From: Oasisia sp. SBJ-2009
Lineage: Eukaryota > Annelida > Polychaeta > Sabellida > Siboglinidae
Direction: 5' to 3'
Assembly: GCA_964017155.1 (NCBI GenBank)
Contig: OZ024861.1
Coordinates: 29,295,277-29,359,276 of the forward strand
Length of the DNA stretch: 64,000 bases
A program made the position numbers and the translations under genes. The notes under the pieces were generated by a model. That model searched no databases. It saw nothing but the letters and a program-made list of their open reading frames with translations, and was not told the DNA's origin. Of the stretch, positions 11,023 to 23,400 are shown in pieces. The stretch's first letter is position 1, and the number at the start of each line of letters is the position of its first letter.

Positions 11023-11403
11023 ATCGTAGCGGTCCTGCTAGATAAAGGGGGAGGTACCAATTAACAAAGAAGTCCAAACAAGATTAAATCACTACAATCC
11101 ACTTTATTACACTGTCCAATTAAGATCCTCAGATTACTCACATCTACATAGATGTCCAGCCAGTTACGACACAGAGTGTGACCACACACAGTCAGACACC
11201 CTGCAGGCTCAGCTCCTGCCAACCAACTCTCTTTTACTTTTCTCTTTCACTCTTTATATCTCAGCTAGCCTGACTACACATTCAAACTCGTTCAAACTAA
11301 CCAATGGGTGTCTCCCAGCATACGCAAAGACAAAAACATAGCTAGCCTGACTACACATTCAAACACCTACTCAACATAACAATTTATAATAAGCCCTACC
11401 ATA
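11023..11403 (-). repeat. 5' LTR of the Gypsy element, 200-nt internal deletion
   Basis: It appears identical to the 3' LTR except that the 200 nt equivalent to 4885-5084 are missing. The breakpoints share AAACAC, consistent with deletion between short direct repeats. The loss falls in U3, upstream of the retained TATA-like ATATAAAG (11252-11259), so basal promoter elements remain while upstream control sequence is gone. Confidence 0.94.
11252..11259 (-). promoter_or_regulatory. TATA-like box of the 5' LTR
   Basis: CTTTATAT on the plus strand reads ATATAAAG on the element's sense strand, upstream of the LTR AATAAA. It is the best core-promoter candidate for the element's transcript. Confidence 0.5.
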
Positions 11404-11999
11404 CTTCCATCAACTTGTTTTTTGTCACCTTAACTTCTGTCAAGTCTCTCCAGTCAGTTCCTTATGTCAGTTCCTCTTTTTGTGAGCTCTTTCTGTTGTC
11501 AAATCTCTCTTAGCTATCAGATACATCTTTGGTCAACTCTTTCTTCTATCAGCTCCTTCTTCTGTAAAATCATTCTTCTGTTGGATCCTTCTTCTGTCAA
11601 TTTTTCTTTGCCAGCTCCTTCTTGTGTCTATTCTTTCTTCTGTTGGTTCCTTCTTCTCTCAACTCTTCTTTCTGTCATGTCCTTCATCTGTCAACATTTT
11701 TCTTCCATTGGCTCCTTCTTTTGCCAATTCTTTCTTCTGTCATTTCCTTCTTCTGTCAAATCTTTCTTCTGTAGGCTCCTTCTGTTCTAGTTCATTCTTT
11801 TGTGGGCTCCATTTTATGACAAATCTCTCCTGTTAACTCCTTCTTCTGTCAATGGTATTTCTTCTGTCTACTTCTTCACTTATCAAATCATTCATTTATC
11901 AGCACCTGTCAACTGTTTCTTCTGTTAACTCCTTCTTCAGTCAACCCCATATTCCATCAGCCATTTATTCTCTTAACTCCTGTCTATCTCTTCTGTCAA
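11404..11999 (+). repeat. Degenerate pyrimidine-rich minisatellite, right flank of Gypsy
   Basis: Irregular repetition of CTCCTTCTTCTGTCA-like words, usually 15-30 nt apart, with the same vocabulary as 1531-3880 and 4430-4540. It is the other half of the array interrupted by the retrotransposon. Confidence 0.8.
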
Positions 12000-12280
12000 A
12001 TACCAAATACACCTTCTGAGATGTGGATAATAAATAGTTGATGGACACAGCAAGAATCATGTGGGAAAAGAAAACAATTGTGGTTCATTGGCAAGAACAG
12101 CTTCCCCCGGAAACTAAGGGGGAAAACCGTGACGAGTGCATAAGACTGTGTCCAGTAAATGGGCTTTGTCTGAATTTGCCTGACCTGCCATATGGCCACA
12201 AGCACTTCAGTTGTCACTTTATTGGTTCTGCAGGGACATTGTCAGCACCTGGAGATTTACTCTTCTGCAGTCTGCAGAGC
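12000..12280 (-). pseudogene. Non-LTR retrotransposon reverse transcriptase relic
   Basis: On the minus strand a frame around 12280-12225 reads KSPGADNVPAEPIK, a close match to the reverse-transcriptase block conserved in Jockey/CR1/RTE-like LINEs. It then hits a TGA. The homology continues in another frame as TTEVLVAIWQ and WTQSYALVTVFPLS (12217-12075), the next block of the same domain. The frameshift, stop and lack of the catalytic YxDD region show a dead fragment. About 300 nt further upstream on the minus strand (to about 12600) may belong to the same element, but I could not align it to a domain. Confidence 0.7.
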
Positions 12281-12860
12281 AAGGGCCTCCTTAAAGATGT
12301 TTATGGCTAGTCTGTTATCATTTCTTTTCATACCGTGTTCTATTTCATTGTAGGTTCCATTGCCTTCCCGGCTGCCATTATGTATGTTTCTTGGTATTGT
12401 GTCATTTGCTTATTTATGGACAGCTCTGCTTTGTTCATTCTGTAGCTGTGGTCTTCTAATTTAGAAAATCTTCATACTAATGCTGCTTCATTGTTTGTTG
12501 GCCTTGACCCTAATTTAATTTGCCGAGACTGGAATAGCACAGTTGATTGCATTTACAAGATTCATAACGTCCTGTCGTGGGAGGGTGTAAACTGCAAGTT
12601 TGCGTGTAGTTTTCCTTGAGAACAATGTTTTGATTTAAGGTTTTTTGACAGCTGTCACATCATACATTGCACAAGTCCGAGTTTGGCCGTTAAGAACCGT
12701 AAGGGAATAAGCACCAAGCATGCACAATTTTTATAGGTTCACCTTGATACATCGTTTGTTTAAGTTTTTCAGTTTGAGCTTGTTGGTTGTCTGTGTCTTT
12801 TCCAATGAAAGTAATTGTGTTTGGTTTATTGACTCTTTAAATGATCTTTGTGGTTCAGCA
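12281..12860. other. Non-coding, possibly more of the decayed LINE
   Basis: No intact frame. It adjoins the minus-strand reverse transcriptase relic on its 5' side and may be decayed upstream LINE sequence. The last 20-30 nt grade into the next minisatellite. Confidence 0.35.
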
Positions 12861-12865
12861 CTCGG

Positions 12866-14051
12866 GTTCTTGATATGGATCTTTGTGGTTCTCGATATGG
12901 ATCTTTGTGGTTCTCGATATGGATCTTTGTGGTTCTCGATATGGATCTTTGTGGTTCTCGATATGGATCTGTTTGTGGTTCTTGATATGGATCTTTGTGG
13001 TTCTTGAGATGGATCTTATTGTAGTTCTTGATATGGATCTTTTTGTGGTTCTTGATATAGATCTTTTTGTGGTTCTTGATATTAATCTTGTTGTGGTTCT
13101 TGATATAGATCTTTTTGTGGTTCTTGATATGGATCTTTTTGTGGTTCTTGATATGGATCTTTTGTGGTTCTTGATATGGATCGTTGTGGTTCTTTATATG
13201 GATCGTTGTGGTTCTTTATATGGATCTTTTTGTGGTTCCTGATATAGATCTTTGTGGTTCCTGTTATGGATCCTTGTAATTCTTGATATGGATCTTTGTA
13301 GTTCTTGATATGGATCTTTTTGTGGTTCTTGATATAGATCTTTTTGTGGTTCTTGATACGAATCTGTTTGTGGTTCCTGATATGGATCCTTGTGATTCTT
13401 GATGTGGATCTTTTTGTGGTTCTTGATATGGATCTTTTTGGTTCTTGATATGGATCTTTGTGATTCTTGATAAGGATCTTTTTGTGGTTCTTGATATGGA
13501 TCTTTGTGTTTCTTGATATGGATCATTGTGGTTCTTGATATGGATCTTTGTGGTTCTTGATATGGATCATTGTGGTTCTTGATATGGATCTTTGTGATCC
13601 TTGATATGGATCTTTGTGGTTCTTGATGTGGATAATTGTGGTTCTTGATATGTATCATTGTGGTTCTTGATATGGATCATTGTGGTTCTTGATATGGATC
13701 TTTGTGGTTCTTGATATGGATCTTTGTGGTTCTTGATATGGATTTTTGTGGTTCTTGATATGGATCTTTGTGGTTCTTGATATGGATCTTTGTGGTTCTT
13801 GATATGGATTTTTGTAGTTCTTGATATGGATCTTTGTTGGTCTTGATATGGATCTTTGTGGATCTTGATATGGATCTTTGTGGTTCTTGATATGGATCTT
13901 TGTGGTTCTTGATATGGATTTTTGTGGTTCTTGATATGGATCTTTGTGGTTCTTGATATGGATCTTTGTGGTTCTTGATATGGATCTTTGTGGTTCTTGA
14001 TATGGATTTTTGTGGTTCTTGATATGGATCTTTGTGGTTCTTGATATGGAT
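12866..14051 (+). repeat. Minisatellite, about 22-nt unit
   Basis: A head-to-tail array of units containing TTGATATGGATC followed by TTTGTGGTTC. The basic unit is 22 nt, with 23-24-nt variants carrying extra T residues before GTGG, especially in the left half. The right end (13,680-14,050) is the most homogeneous. The frames open on both strands are repeat artefacts. Confidence 0.95.
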
Positions 14052-17000
14052 CTTTATGGTACCAGAGTATAGAGTTATATGGTGATTTGTATTCTCATCT
14101 ACTACCGTGCTTATTTTTGCATTATAGTCATCTATGATGATGGTGATGATATTCTTGTTTTTTATATACCTATATATCTGGAATATTTCACCCCTCATCA
14201 CTAACTATAATTGCAGGGAGTTTGCTTTTGATATATGTGAACTTTTCTGTGATATATAGTAGAATTTGCACATACAATGTTGAATGAAAGAAGTAGAAAT
14301 TGATCTAAATGTTCTGTACTGCACAAATATAGATGTGTGAGCAGCTGTCAGTTGTCATGGAGGTAGTAGCACTACACCTTACATAAGTGGTGCCATTTCT
14401 AAAGTTTTGATGCTACAATTCACGTCTTTTGTCACTTCTTCAGTTGTGGCATGATCACAGTGTCTACCAGATTAGTACAGATATATCAAGATCGTAATTT
14501 GTTAACCTTCAATCAGTAACCATACCATGACGTGTTGGTTATAAGTCGTAGTCATGTAGAAAGTGCACCAAGATAAGTACACGCTCACCTTGCTCACTGC
14601 TAAGGTCTTATCCCCATTTACAATGGATCAGCCTATCAAGAGAATGAAATATACCCTAAAATTTATATTTAGATATTTCTGTGCACACACTCTCTAGCTG
14701 GTATCCACATCATAAAACAGTAGGTAGACTTCTGCATTTATTGTCGCATTACTTGGCACATCTGTCTCACGTTTGATTTAATTGACTCTGCAGACACCGT
14801 GCTCATTAGCAAGGGTTGTCTCTTGTCACAGACATTACAACTTATTACCCCGAGGCAGTGACTTATTGTAGAGTTACATGTGTCAGGCATGTCTGAGGAT
14901 AATTTCGTCTATTGATGCTGCTAACAACTCAGCGTGGTTACCAGTAAAGTTGTTGTGCGGCATTAATCTGATTGTCTAATGACCTCAGTATATCAAGGCG
15001 TGTTGTCGTTGTTGTTGTCGTTCTGTGCCACTGTACTGACGTCACTATTGTATTGTTGCAGGTGCTAACAGAAATGGTCATCCCTAATGCAGATCTTTAT
15101 TTAGATTAATACTTTTGCACGTCAAAATATTATTGGTAGACGCATACATGTTAATCATATACAGGCCGATTGAGATGTGTATAGGCCATGTATATGTAAG
15201 TCTCGCGCTTGAAAATTAGGTTGGGGGCACTTGGAGGCAGGAAGTCTGTTTTCTTGATGTTAATAGATAGGACTTTGTTTTATTTTTGGTTGTAAATCAT
15301 GCTGTCCCCAAACTGTGTATAATAGCTATATTTTCCAAAGAATAATTACAAGCAGAAGCAGTGTGACACTTTGCTGGTAAGAATGATCATGGAAATCATG
15401 CATTTTAATCGATTATTATGGTTGTTGCCATGATATTGGTGGCTAGTAGTTGTGCTTGGCGATTTTGACAAGTAATGAAGAATGCCTTTTTTGCGCAGAA
15501 AAACCTGTTTTGGGGCAAATGTATACATGTGTTATGATTAAGTGAAACCACAATGTACAGCAATGTAAAATGCAAATCCCACAAAAGACACATACAGTAT
15601 AAAATTGTTCGTACTATCTGCGCTACGTAAATCGCTATATGTCTATGACAGAGGTAAACTCAATATTATATCGAACATTTAAGTTAGGAAAGCTATAACA
15701 CAAGATATTTATTACCTGATTTTCCTAGTATTCATCAGTCGGAAACCACAACTGTCATCTGTTGTTAGAATGTTATTCTTGTGTCCTGACCCCAATCAGC
15801 TCCAGTCGTGTGGAGACTCAGCATGTATGGTGACACACCTACGGGTCCTATTATTATGTCCTGAAGTAAACACCAAACACATGTGACATCTATTTTCATA
15901 GAATAATCAATATAAGTGATTTCTGAAGAAATTGCACATAAATTTTGCACATAAATTTTCCCACCCATCCCAAACGGATTTTACCCATCCAAAAGAAGGG
16001 TGGCCGGGTCTCTAGACAAAGCTGTGTCATGATGGAATAGTTTGGTAGTGTATACAGTACTGTACTTGCTATTTTGAAGGAAGTACACACCTTCATTACA
16101 TAAACACCTGAACATGCTTGTTTAAAATGTTGACAAGTGCATCACTCACATACTGAAATACTTGGGCAAAATGACATAAACAAATTACCAGTATATTATG
16201 TGTTCATTTCATTCTGGATAACTGATTTAGCCCTTAAAAGGTGAGAATCTTGACAAAAGTTCCAGGTCATTCTTTTGATACATTGAGTCATAGATTAATC
16301 CCTGTAAGTTTGGAGCCCGAGGTCAAAGCTTCTAGTATGAAACTTTGACATACAAAAATGTGCAACTAACAGCAAGAATTAAGCATGCAACATTTTGGTC
16401 CATCTATAGTAGACCTCAGTTATGCCCTGGTGTCATGTGACATGGCTCAGAATGTTGTGGAATGACATGTAAACTCAATAGTTGTGGTGGACCTCCAGTC
16501 TTCTCAATGCTTTTATAAAATCTTCAGAAAGTCTCCAGTTTAGACGAAAAACAACTTCAATTTGTTAATGTCAATTAGTACTGATGACCCGGAATGACGT
16601 CACCGTATACATGAGGCAGTTTGTAATTACCCTTGTCTCATTTTATGTGTGTTCTTGTTTATCTGCGTGAGATAGACTCATCACTACCTATGACGTCATT
16701 CAGCGTCACTCGTACTGACAACGTTTATAATATGAAAGCCGTTAGATGAAAGGCTCTAGCAAGTAAAATACTAACTACGGAAAATAATTCTTGTTCTGAA
16801 AGAAACCTATCCAGAAGAATGTTGAATACATTCTTTAGTTTTCATTTCCTCTTTGTTCTTGTTGTGTATCCATTTGTTTGTTTCATTGCCACTAGCAACG
16901 TAAGGTACTAATGTTCATTAGAGTCAATTATCCAGCCTTCATGACACACCTCCAGCCACAAGAAAGCTTGGATTCAAAGTCACCTTCCTCTTTAGACAAA

Positions 17001-17338
17001 GATGATGGGTTGCCATGATAACCAGTGAAATTTACTCTTGAGCAATCTCGTCAAATAATAGTAACCACTGACATAAAACAGCCCTGAGAAAGTGCTGTTT
17101 GAGGGTTGTATACGTAAAGTATGACGTACCTTGCAGTGGAGTATCGTAACATCCCAACTTAAATAGTGACATCACGCGACTAACTCATTTCACCAGCGAG
17201 TGATTACGCACGGTGATCTGTGGTTGCTGGCATTGTGATCTTGTCATCGTCCCATCTCCTTTGATGGGCACCAAGATGTTACCCCTGTGCCATTCTGTCT
17301 CTAATGAAGCTATTAAAATCATGTATTTCTGTTTGCAG
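14052..17338. other. Non-coding, probable intron; contains one dispersed repeat copy
   Basis: No coding exon recognised. About 14,818-14,960 (around ACATTACAACTTATTACC) is related to 19,384-19,500 in the same orientation, so it belongs to a dispersed repeat family. The stretch ends in the acceptor of the first recognised USP47 exon (TTTCTGTTTGCAG at 17,326-17,338). Confidence 0.6.
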
Positions 17339-17430
17339 CGCTCACTGTTCACGTGGACAAGAGAATTACTCTGGGCGCTCTGAAGAAAGAACTCGAACCA
17401 TTTGTTGGGTGTCCAAGCGAGCGCTTCAAA
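17339..17430 (+). CDS. USP47: USP47 exon a
   Basis: Begins with the last two bases of a split codon, then reads [14 protein letters not shown] to PSERFK. The acceptor is GTTTGCAG and the donor is GTAAGA. The preceding exon lies upstream and was not found in 17 kb. Confidence 0.88.
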
Positions 17431-20400
17431 GTAAGAACACACAAGAGAACAATAGTTCTTACCAATAAAACCTGCAGGAACTGGAAATGTTACTTGCAAT
17501 AATGGCTTTGATGTGAACCACGGAGATTAATGAATGTTATCATATTATTAAGAATAAAACAGAGAAATGTTTACAGTAAAGTGGTTTAGATGGCTCACAA
17601 CTGTGGGTTATATATTGGCAACAAATTGGGCTTCTGGGCATTTTCATGTATGTGAAATAAAAAGAATAAGTAATGATGAAAAGCAAAACATATGTAGGGC
17701 GTTACTGTGATACTATTGCATATGTAAACATTATTATTGTCTAATAAAATTATATTTGGATTCTTACTCAAGTTTGAGTAGATGTAATATGCAAATGTTA
17801 GGGTGAAATGACAAGTGATAATATAATTTATGAATGATATCTTGTTTTATGAGGTTACATGATTGACTATGATTTACAATGTATGCAGTATTCTTTCTAT
17901 GTTGAGCTGATTCCCAGAGACATCAGCTTGTGTTGTGTTTGTTGCGTACAGATCTATCGGGTATTTGGAGACAACCAGGAATATGAGACCATTCGACTGA
18001 ATGAAACACTTGCAGCATATGGCGATGACAGCAGGGTACGTACCTTCACATGTGATGTGTTCACGTGTCACTAATTTGCTGAGCAGGATTAATTATGTGA
18101 CAGTTAGCGCACATGACAGTAAGTGGCTTAACTTGAAATCGGCTAAAGCATGTCACATTGTGAAGACTACATGAATAAACACTTACTTTGAGGTATATTA
18201 ATAGAAGACTGCAGCATTTCTATCCACCTCACGTGCATTTTGGTCATGCACTAATGTCATGTGACATGATGTGACAACCAGATCATTCGTGCAAAATATA
18301 AGCCATGTCACATGGCACCGATGTGTAATAAAGATCCTGGGTGGTTGTAATGCCTGGCAGTCTGTCCAAATCTTGAGTCATGAACAATATTTTCCCTATC
18401 ACATTATGAAGGTCTAAGGCAACCTCAAAGATGTCGTAAAGATGTGTTATGATAAATAATGTAATGCCCCTGTTATCGTCTTAAGGAAACTCATGATGCA
18501 GTCCAGTTAACCAAGTTAAGAATGTAAGTCGATTAGCTAAACCATGTCTCAGCAGGTATAATAAAAATACTTAACTATCTAATCTAAGTGGTTTCATACA
18601 GATATTAATAAGTGGATTCAATTTTAGTCCCGTAAGCAGCTCTGTGTGAGCTTAGCACAAGTCATCAGTTGCATTCGAGTAAAAATTATATGTGTTTCAG
18701 GCTTCCCGGCTTCTCTTCAGAACTACACTATAGCCACTCTTGTGAACTGTTGTATAATTTACTATGCACAAAATCCATCTTAGTTATTCCCCTGCATTTT
18801 TCTGGTATCCCCAGAACCTTTGGGTGTGTTTCCCACAACCTCTTTCTTCCTAAACCAAACCCTAACATTGGGAAAAGTTGCATTCTCTGTGGCTGTGCCA
18901 AAAGTCTGGAAGCAACTCCCAACCACTATAAAATCACCTGAAACTATAGCCAATGTTCACAAAAGAACTCAAGACTTATTTATTTGAAATCACCTTCCCA
19001 CTCTAAACCTTTGACATTTCATTGCTCCCAAAGATGACGCTTGTCCTACCGTCCCTTGTCACAATTATATCTGTTGATTATAGTATGTTGCATCTCTTAG
19101 GCACTATAGAAGTCTATTATTATATAACTATTATAAAGTACTATACATACTTGTAATGTGACGTCAACACATCGGATTACATGTAATGCGGTGTGTTAAA
19201 TGGACTAACATTAGAAATATGAACATATTAACAGGTACTACTGTAAATGGATTCTTTGATAAGGTGAGTTTGAATTGAATGAGTGACAAAGAAACGCTTC
19301 TCACATTGTCAGATGTGACAGAAAACCTGGCAGAAAATTGTCTTGACATTACAGCCACGACATTAAGTAGCAATGGCTTTCTGTTGTCCCACACATTACA
19401 ACTTATTACCTCAGGGCAGTGACATATTGCAAGGTTACATGTGAGAATCAGGTGTGATTGGGAACATTTCATATATTGATGGTGCTATAATGCCACATGG
19501 CTAACAATAAAATGTATTACGGAGTATTATACATGTCATGTTTAACTTCCAGTCAGTGATTGATCTAACTACAAGAACAATCTTTATTCGCAGTATGTAA
19601 TACATCACATACAGAATGTAGCAATAAAGTCAAAAAGAACCAGAAATATATTGAATATATTGTTCATGGCTCCAAGAATGGTTTATTGTAGTATAATTAA
19701 CTTATTTTGGAACTTAATTGTTGTTGATGAGTACGACGTTTCGACCCGTTATGTACGGGTCTTGTTCACGTACTGGTGTCACATGTGTTGCCTCATATTT
19801 CGCCGAAATCTGAGGCAACACATGTGACACCAGTTCGTGAACAAGACCCGTAGATGACGGGTCGAAACGTCGTACTACAATAAACAAAAAATATGTTGGG
19901 AGGCTCAATAAAGCTAGTAAATATGTTACTGATATGAGAGCAACTTGTAGTTAAGCATTTCTAACTGCACACTATACGACCAACATACGGTATGCAAATC
20001 ATATTGAATTAGAGCAATACAAATGCTTACAATTGAAGGACGGTACATAACATAATATCATGTTAGTGGGCTAAGTGTATGTAGCAGTTTGTGTCCCTGC
20101 AAGTGTCTTTGTAAAGTGCTGTTAATATTAGTTATCTCCTTGCCTTGAAATTTGAAATACAATACCCATTAGTAGACTATTAAATTGCATTAACGGGGAA
20201 CCTGTAGAACTAATAAACCAGGTGGCGCCGCCATACAAATCGTGCCTCGTGTCGTCAACCGCCAGCGTCCCGTTACCTCATTACTGCATTCATTCATTAT
20301 ATCCAGCATTTGCTAACACACATTGTAGATATGCCTTATGTTAATAACAGTTGGAGTCCAAGGGAACTCAAAGATGAGTTGAAAAAAGAAATAAACTGTA

Positions 20401-23400
20401 CGCGTATGTAAAGCGTAAAGAGCGGAATTATATCACAGGCCTGAGTTGCGAATCAGCGCCCTCTAGCGATCGTGACAATTCCCCATTAGCACAATGTAGA
20501 CAGGCCAGCAGCAAAAAGTCATCAAGCAGCAAAGGTAGTTGTGTTTCAATGACGTGGGTGCGACTGTCGTATGGTGGATGACATCTGCCCTCCCTGACAG
20601 CCTCGTGTCCCTGACAGCCTCGTGTCCCTGACAGCCTCGTGTCCCTGACAGCCTCGTGTCCCTGACAGCCTCGTGTCCCTGACAGCCTCGTGTCCCTGAC
20701 AGCCTCGTGTCCCTGACAGCCTCGTGTCCCTGACAGCCTCGTGTCCCTGTCAGCCTCGTGTCCCTGACAGCCTCGTGTCCCTGACAGCCTCGTGTCCCTG
20801 ACAGCCTCGTGTCCCTGACAGCCTCGTGTCCCTGACAGCCTCGTGTCCCTGACAGCCTCGTGTCCCTGACAGCCTCGTGTCCCTGACAGCCTCGTGTCCC
20901 TGTCAGCTTCGTGTCCCTGACAGCGTCGTGTCCCTGACAGCCTCGTGTCCCTGTCAACCTCGTGTCCCTGACAGCCTCGTGTCCCTGACAGCCTCGTGTC
21001 CCTGACAGCCTCGTCTCCCTGACAGCCTCGTGTCCCTGACAGCCTCGTGTCCCTGACAGCCTCGTGTCCCTGACAGCCTCGTCTCCCTGACAGCCTCGTC
21101 TCCCTGACAGCCTCGTGTCCCTGACAGCCTCGTGTCCCTGACAGCCTTGTCTCCCTGACAGCCTCGTGTCCCTGACAGCCTCGTCTCCCTGACAGCCTCG
21201 TGTCCCTGACAGCCTCGTGTCCCTGACAGCCTCGTGTCCCTGACAGCCTCGTGTCCCTGTCAGCCTCGTGTCCCTGACAGCCTCGTGTCCCTGTCAGCCT
21301 CGTGTCCCTGACAACCTCATGTCCCTGACAGCCTCGTGTCCCTGTCAGCCTGGCGTAAAAAATATAGACCTCGGAGACGAAGAATTGGCCCGTATGACGG
21401 GGCAAGGTCAGACGCCGTGCATGATGGACGGTAACTTCATGCACATCTGATGGCTCTTAATGCTGATTAAATTGCTCACCACATTCATTACTGCGGCCAC
21501 ATCAACCCCAGTCAGTGAGACCTGTGATGTGTGTATAAGTGTGTGTTTGTGCGTGACCCGGGTCTGTATGGATCACCCGCCCCTTCACTTATGACTTATG
21601 TTTGTTTGTCTGGTTAATTAAATCCACCGCCAACACAGACGCCGTGGCCACACAGCGGTGGTGATGACAAAATCAATGGCACGGTCATCACCCATTGGCC
21701 CGTGGTCAAACTGGCAGTGACAAGTGGGGGGTGACTGATGGGGTTATTTTTGCGAAATCACGTATTGCTGTAATTACTGCGTATTACGTTGCGTGATGTG
21801 GCGCGAGCGTGCCACGTAATGGCTGCCAAGGCATGGACATTAGCCGTGCCTAGAGGTGTGTGAAACGGCACTTAAAGGGCAGTTTGTTTCAGTCCCTAGT
21901 TGGACGTCACGAGTCTTGTGGAGTCAGAGTGTTCTCTATCGTCAAACTGGTTTAGAAATATAATGTTTGGTTTTTAAATCTGTTTACAGAATTTCTATCT
22001 AAATATGAAAATGTAGCTGGCAAACAAATACTGGAATATTGTAGTATAAGGAACTGACTTTGGTGCTTAAATGTCGAAGATGAGTACGACGTTTCGATCC
22101 GTCAACTATGGGCCTTGTTCACGTACTGGTGTCACGTGTGTTGCCTCAGATTTGTGACACCAATACGTGAACAAGGTCCGTAGCTGATGGATCGAAACGT
22201 CGTACTCATCTTCGACATTTAAGCTCCAAAGTAAGTTAATTACACTACAATAAACCATTCTTAGAGCCATGAACAATATTTTCACTAAACACTGGAATGT
22301 TTTGATGTATCGGATTAGAGCACCAGTGTCACAATGTAACTTAAAATAATAAAAATGTTATGCACTATTGTTCCATGATCCATTCAGGGTTGTTCCATGA
22401 TCCATGCACTATTGTTTCATGATCAGTGTACTATTTTTTACAATCCATGCAATATTGTTCCATGATCCATGCACTATTCCATGATCTATGCAATATCATT
22501 CCATGATCCCTACAGTAATGTTCCATGATCCATGCACTATTGTTCCATAATCCATTCCCTGTTGTCCCAAGATCCATGCACTGTTGTTCCATGATCCATG
22601 CACTATTATTCCATGAGCGATGCACTATTGTCCCCTGTCCAATGGAATGTTGTTACACAATCCATGTTTTTCCATTATCCATGCACTATTGTGCTGTATT
22701 CTTCAATGATCCATTCACTGTTGTGCTCTATTCTTCAGTGATCCATGCACTATTGTGCTCTATTATTCAATGATCCATGCACTGTTATGCTCTATTCTTC
22801 AATGATCCATGCATTGTTGTGCTCTATTCTTCAGTGATCCATGCACTATTGTGCTCTATTCTTCAATGATCATTGCACTGTTGTGCTCTATTCTTCAATT
22901 ATCCATGCACTATTGTGCTCTATTCTTCAATGATCCATGCACTATTGTGCTCTATTCTTCAATGATCCATGCACTATTGTGCTCTATTCTTCAATGATCC
23001 ATGCACTATTGTGCTCTATTCTTCAATGATCCATGCACTATTGTGCTCTATTCTTCAATGATCCATGCACTATTGTGCTATATTCTTCAATGATCCATGC
23101 ACTATTGTGCTCTATTCTTCAATGATCCATGCACTATTGTGCTCTATTCTTCAATGATCCATGCACTATTGTGCTCTATTCTTCAATGATCCATGCACTA
23201 TTGTGCTCTGTTCTTCAATGATCCATGCACTATTGTACTCTATTCTTCAGTGATCCATGCACTATTGTGCTCTGTTCTTCAATGATCCATGCACTATTGT
23301 GCTCTGTTCTTCAATGATCCATGCACTATTGTGCTCTGTTCTTCAATGATCCATGCACTATTGTTACATGACCTAGTTGCAGTTCTGCCATATGTATGTA

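Larger units (their letters stand above)
4541..11403 (-). mobile_element. Gypsy-type LTR retrotransposon, near-complete, antisense
   Basis: A 6.86-kb element on the minus strand, ordered 5' LTR (11023-11403), primer-binding site, gag, pol (protease, reverse transcriptase, RNase H, integrase, chromodomain-like tail), polypurine tract, 3' LTR (4541-5121). Integrase after RNase H and the gag-to-pol order place it in Ty3/Gypsy. Both long frames are open, and the LTRs look identical by eye wherever they align, so the insertion is recent. The 5' LTR has lost 200 nt, so this copy may transcribe poorly. Flanks CTTCT on the left and CTTCC on the right are an imperfect 5-bp target duplication candidate; the end bases are uncertain by one or two positions. 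It lies in a degenerate minisatellite, opposite in sense to the downstream USP47 exons. The clade within Gypsy was not determined. Confidence 0.96.

Noticed and set aside
13194..14201. His/Pro/Glu repeat frames of 154 and 174 residues
   Set aside because: Complement of the 22-nt minisatellite GATATGGATC-TTTGTGG.
20577..21350. CRISPR-like regular repeats, also considered for the other arrays
   Set aside because: Units are contiguous with no spacers, the context is an animal intron, and there are no cas genes.
20428..21444. 338-residue minus-strand frame with a 17-residue repeat
   Set aside because: Artefact of the 17-nt minisatellite. A protein repeat of 17 residues from a 17-nt unit is what a stop-free tandem repeat gives in any frame.
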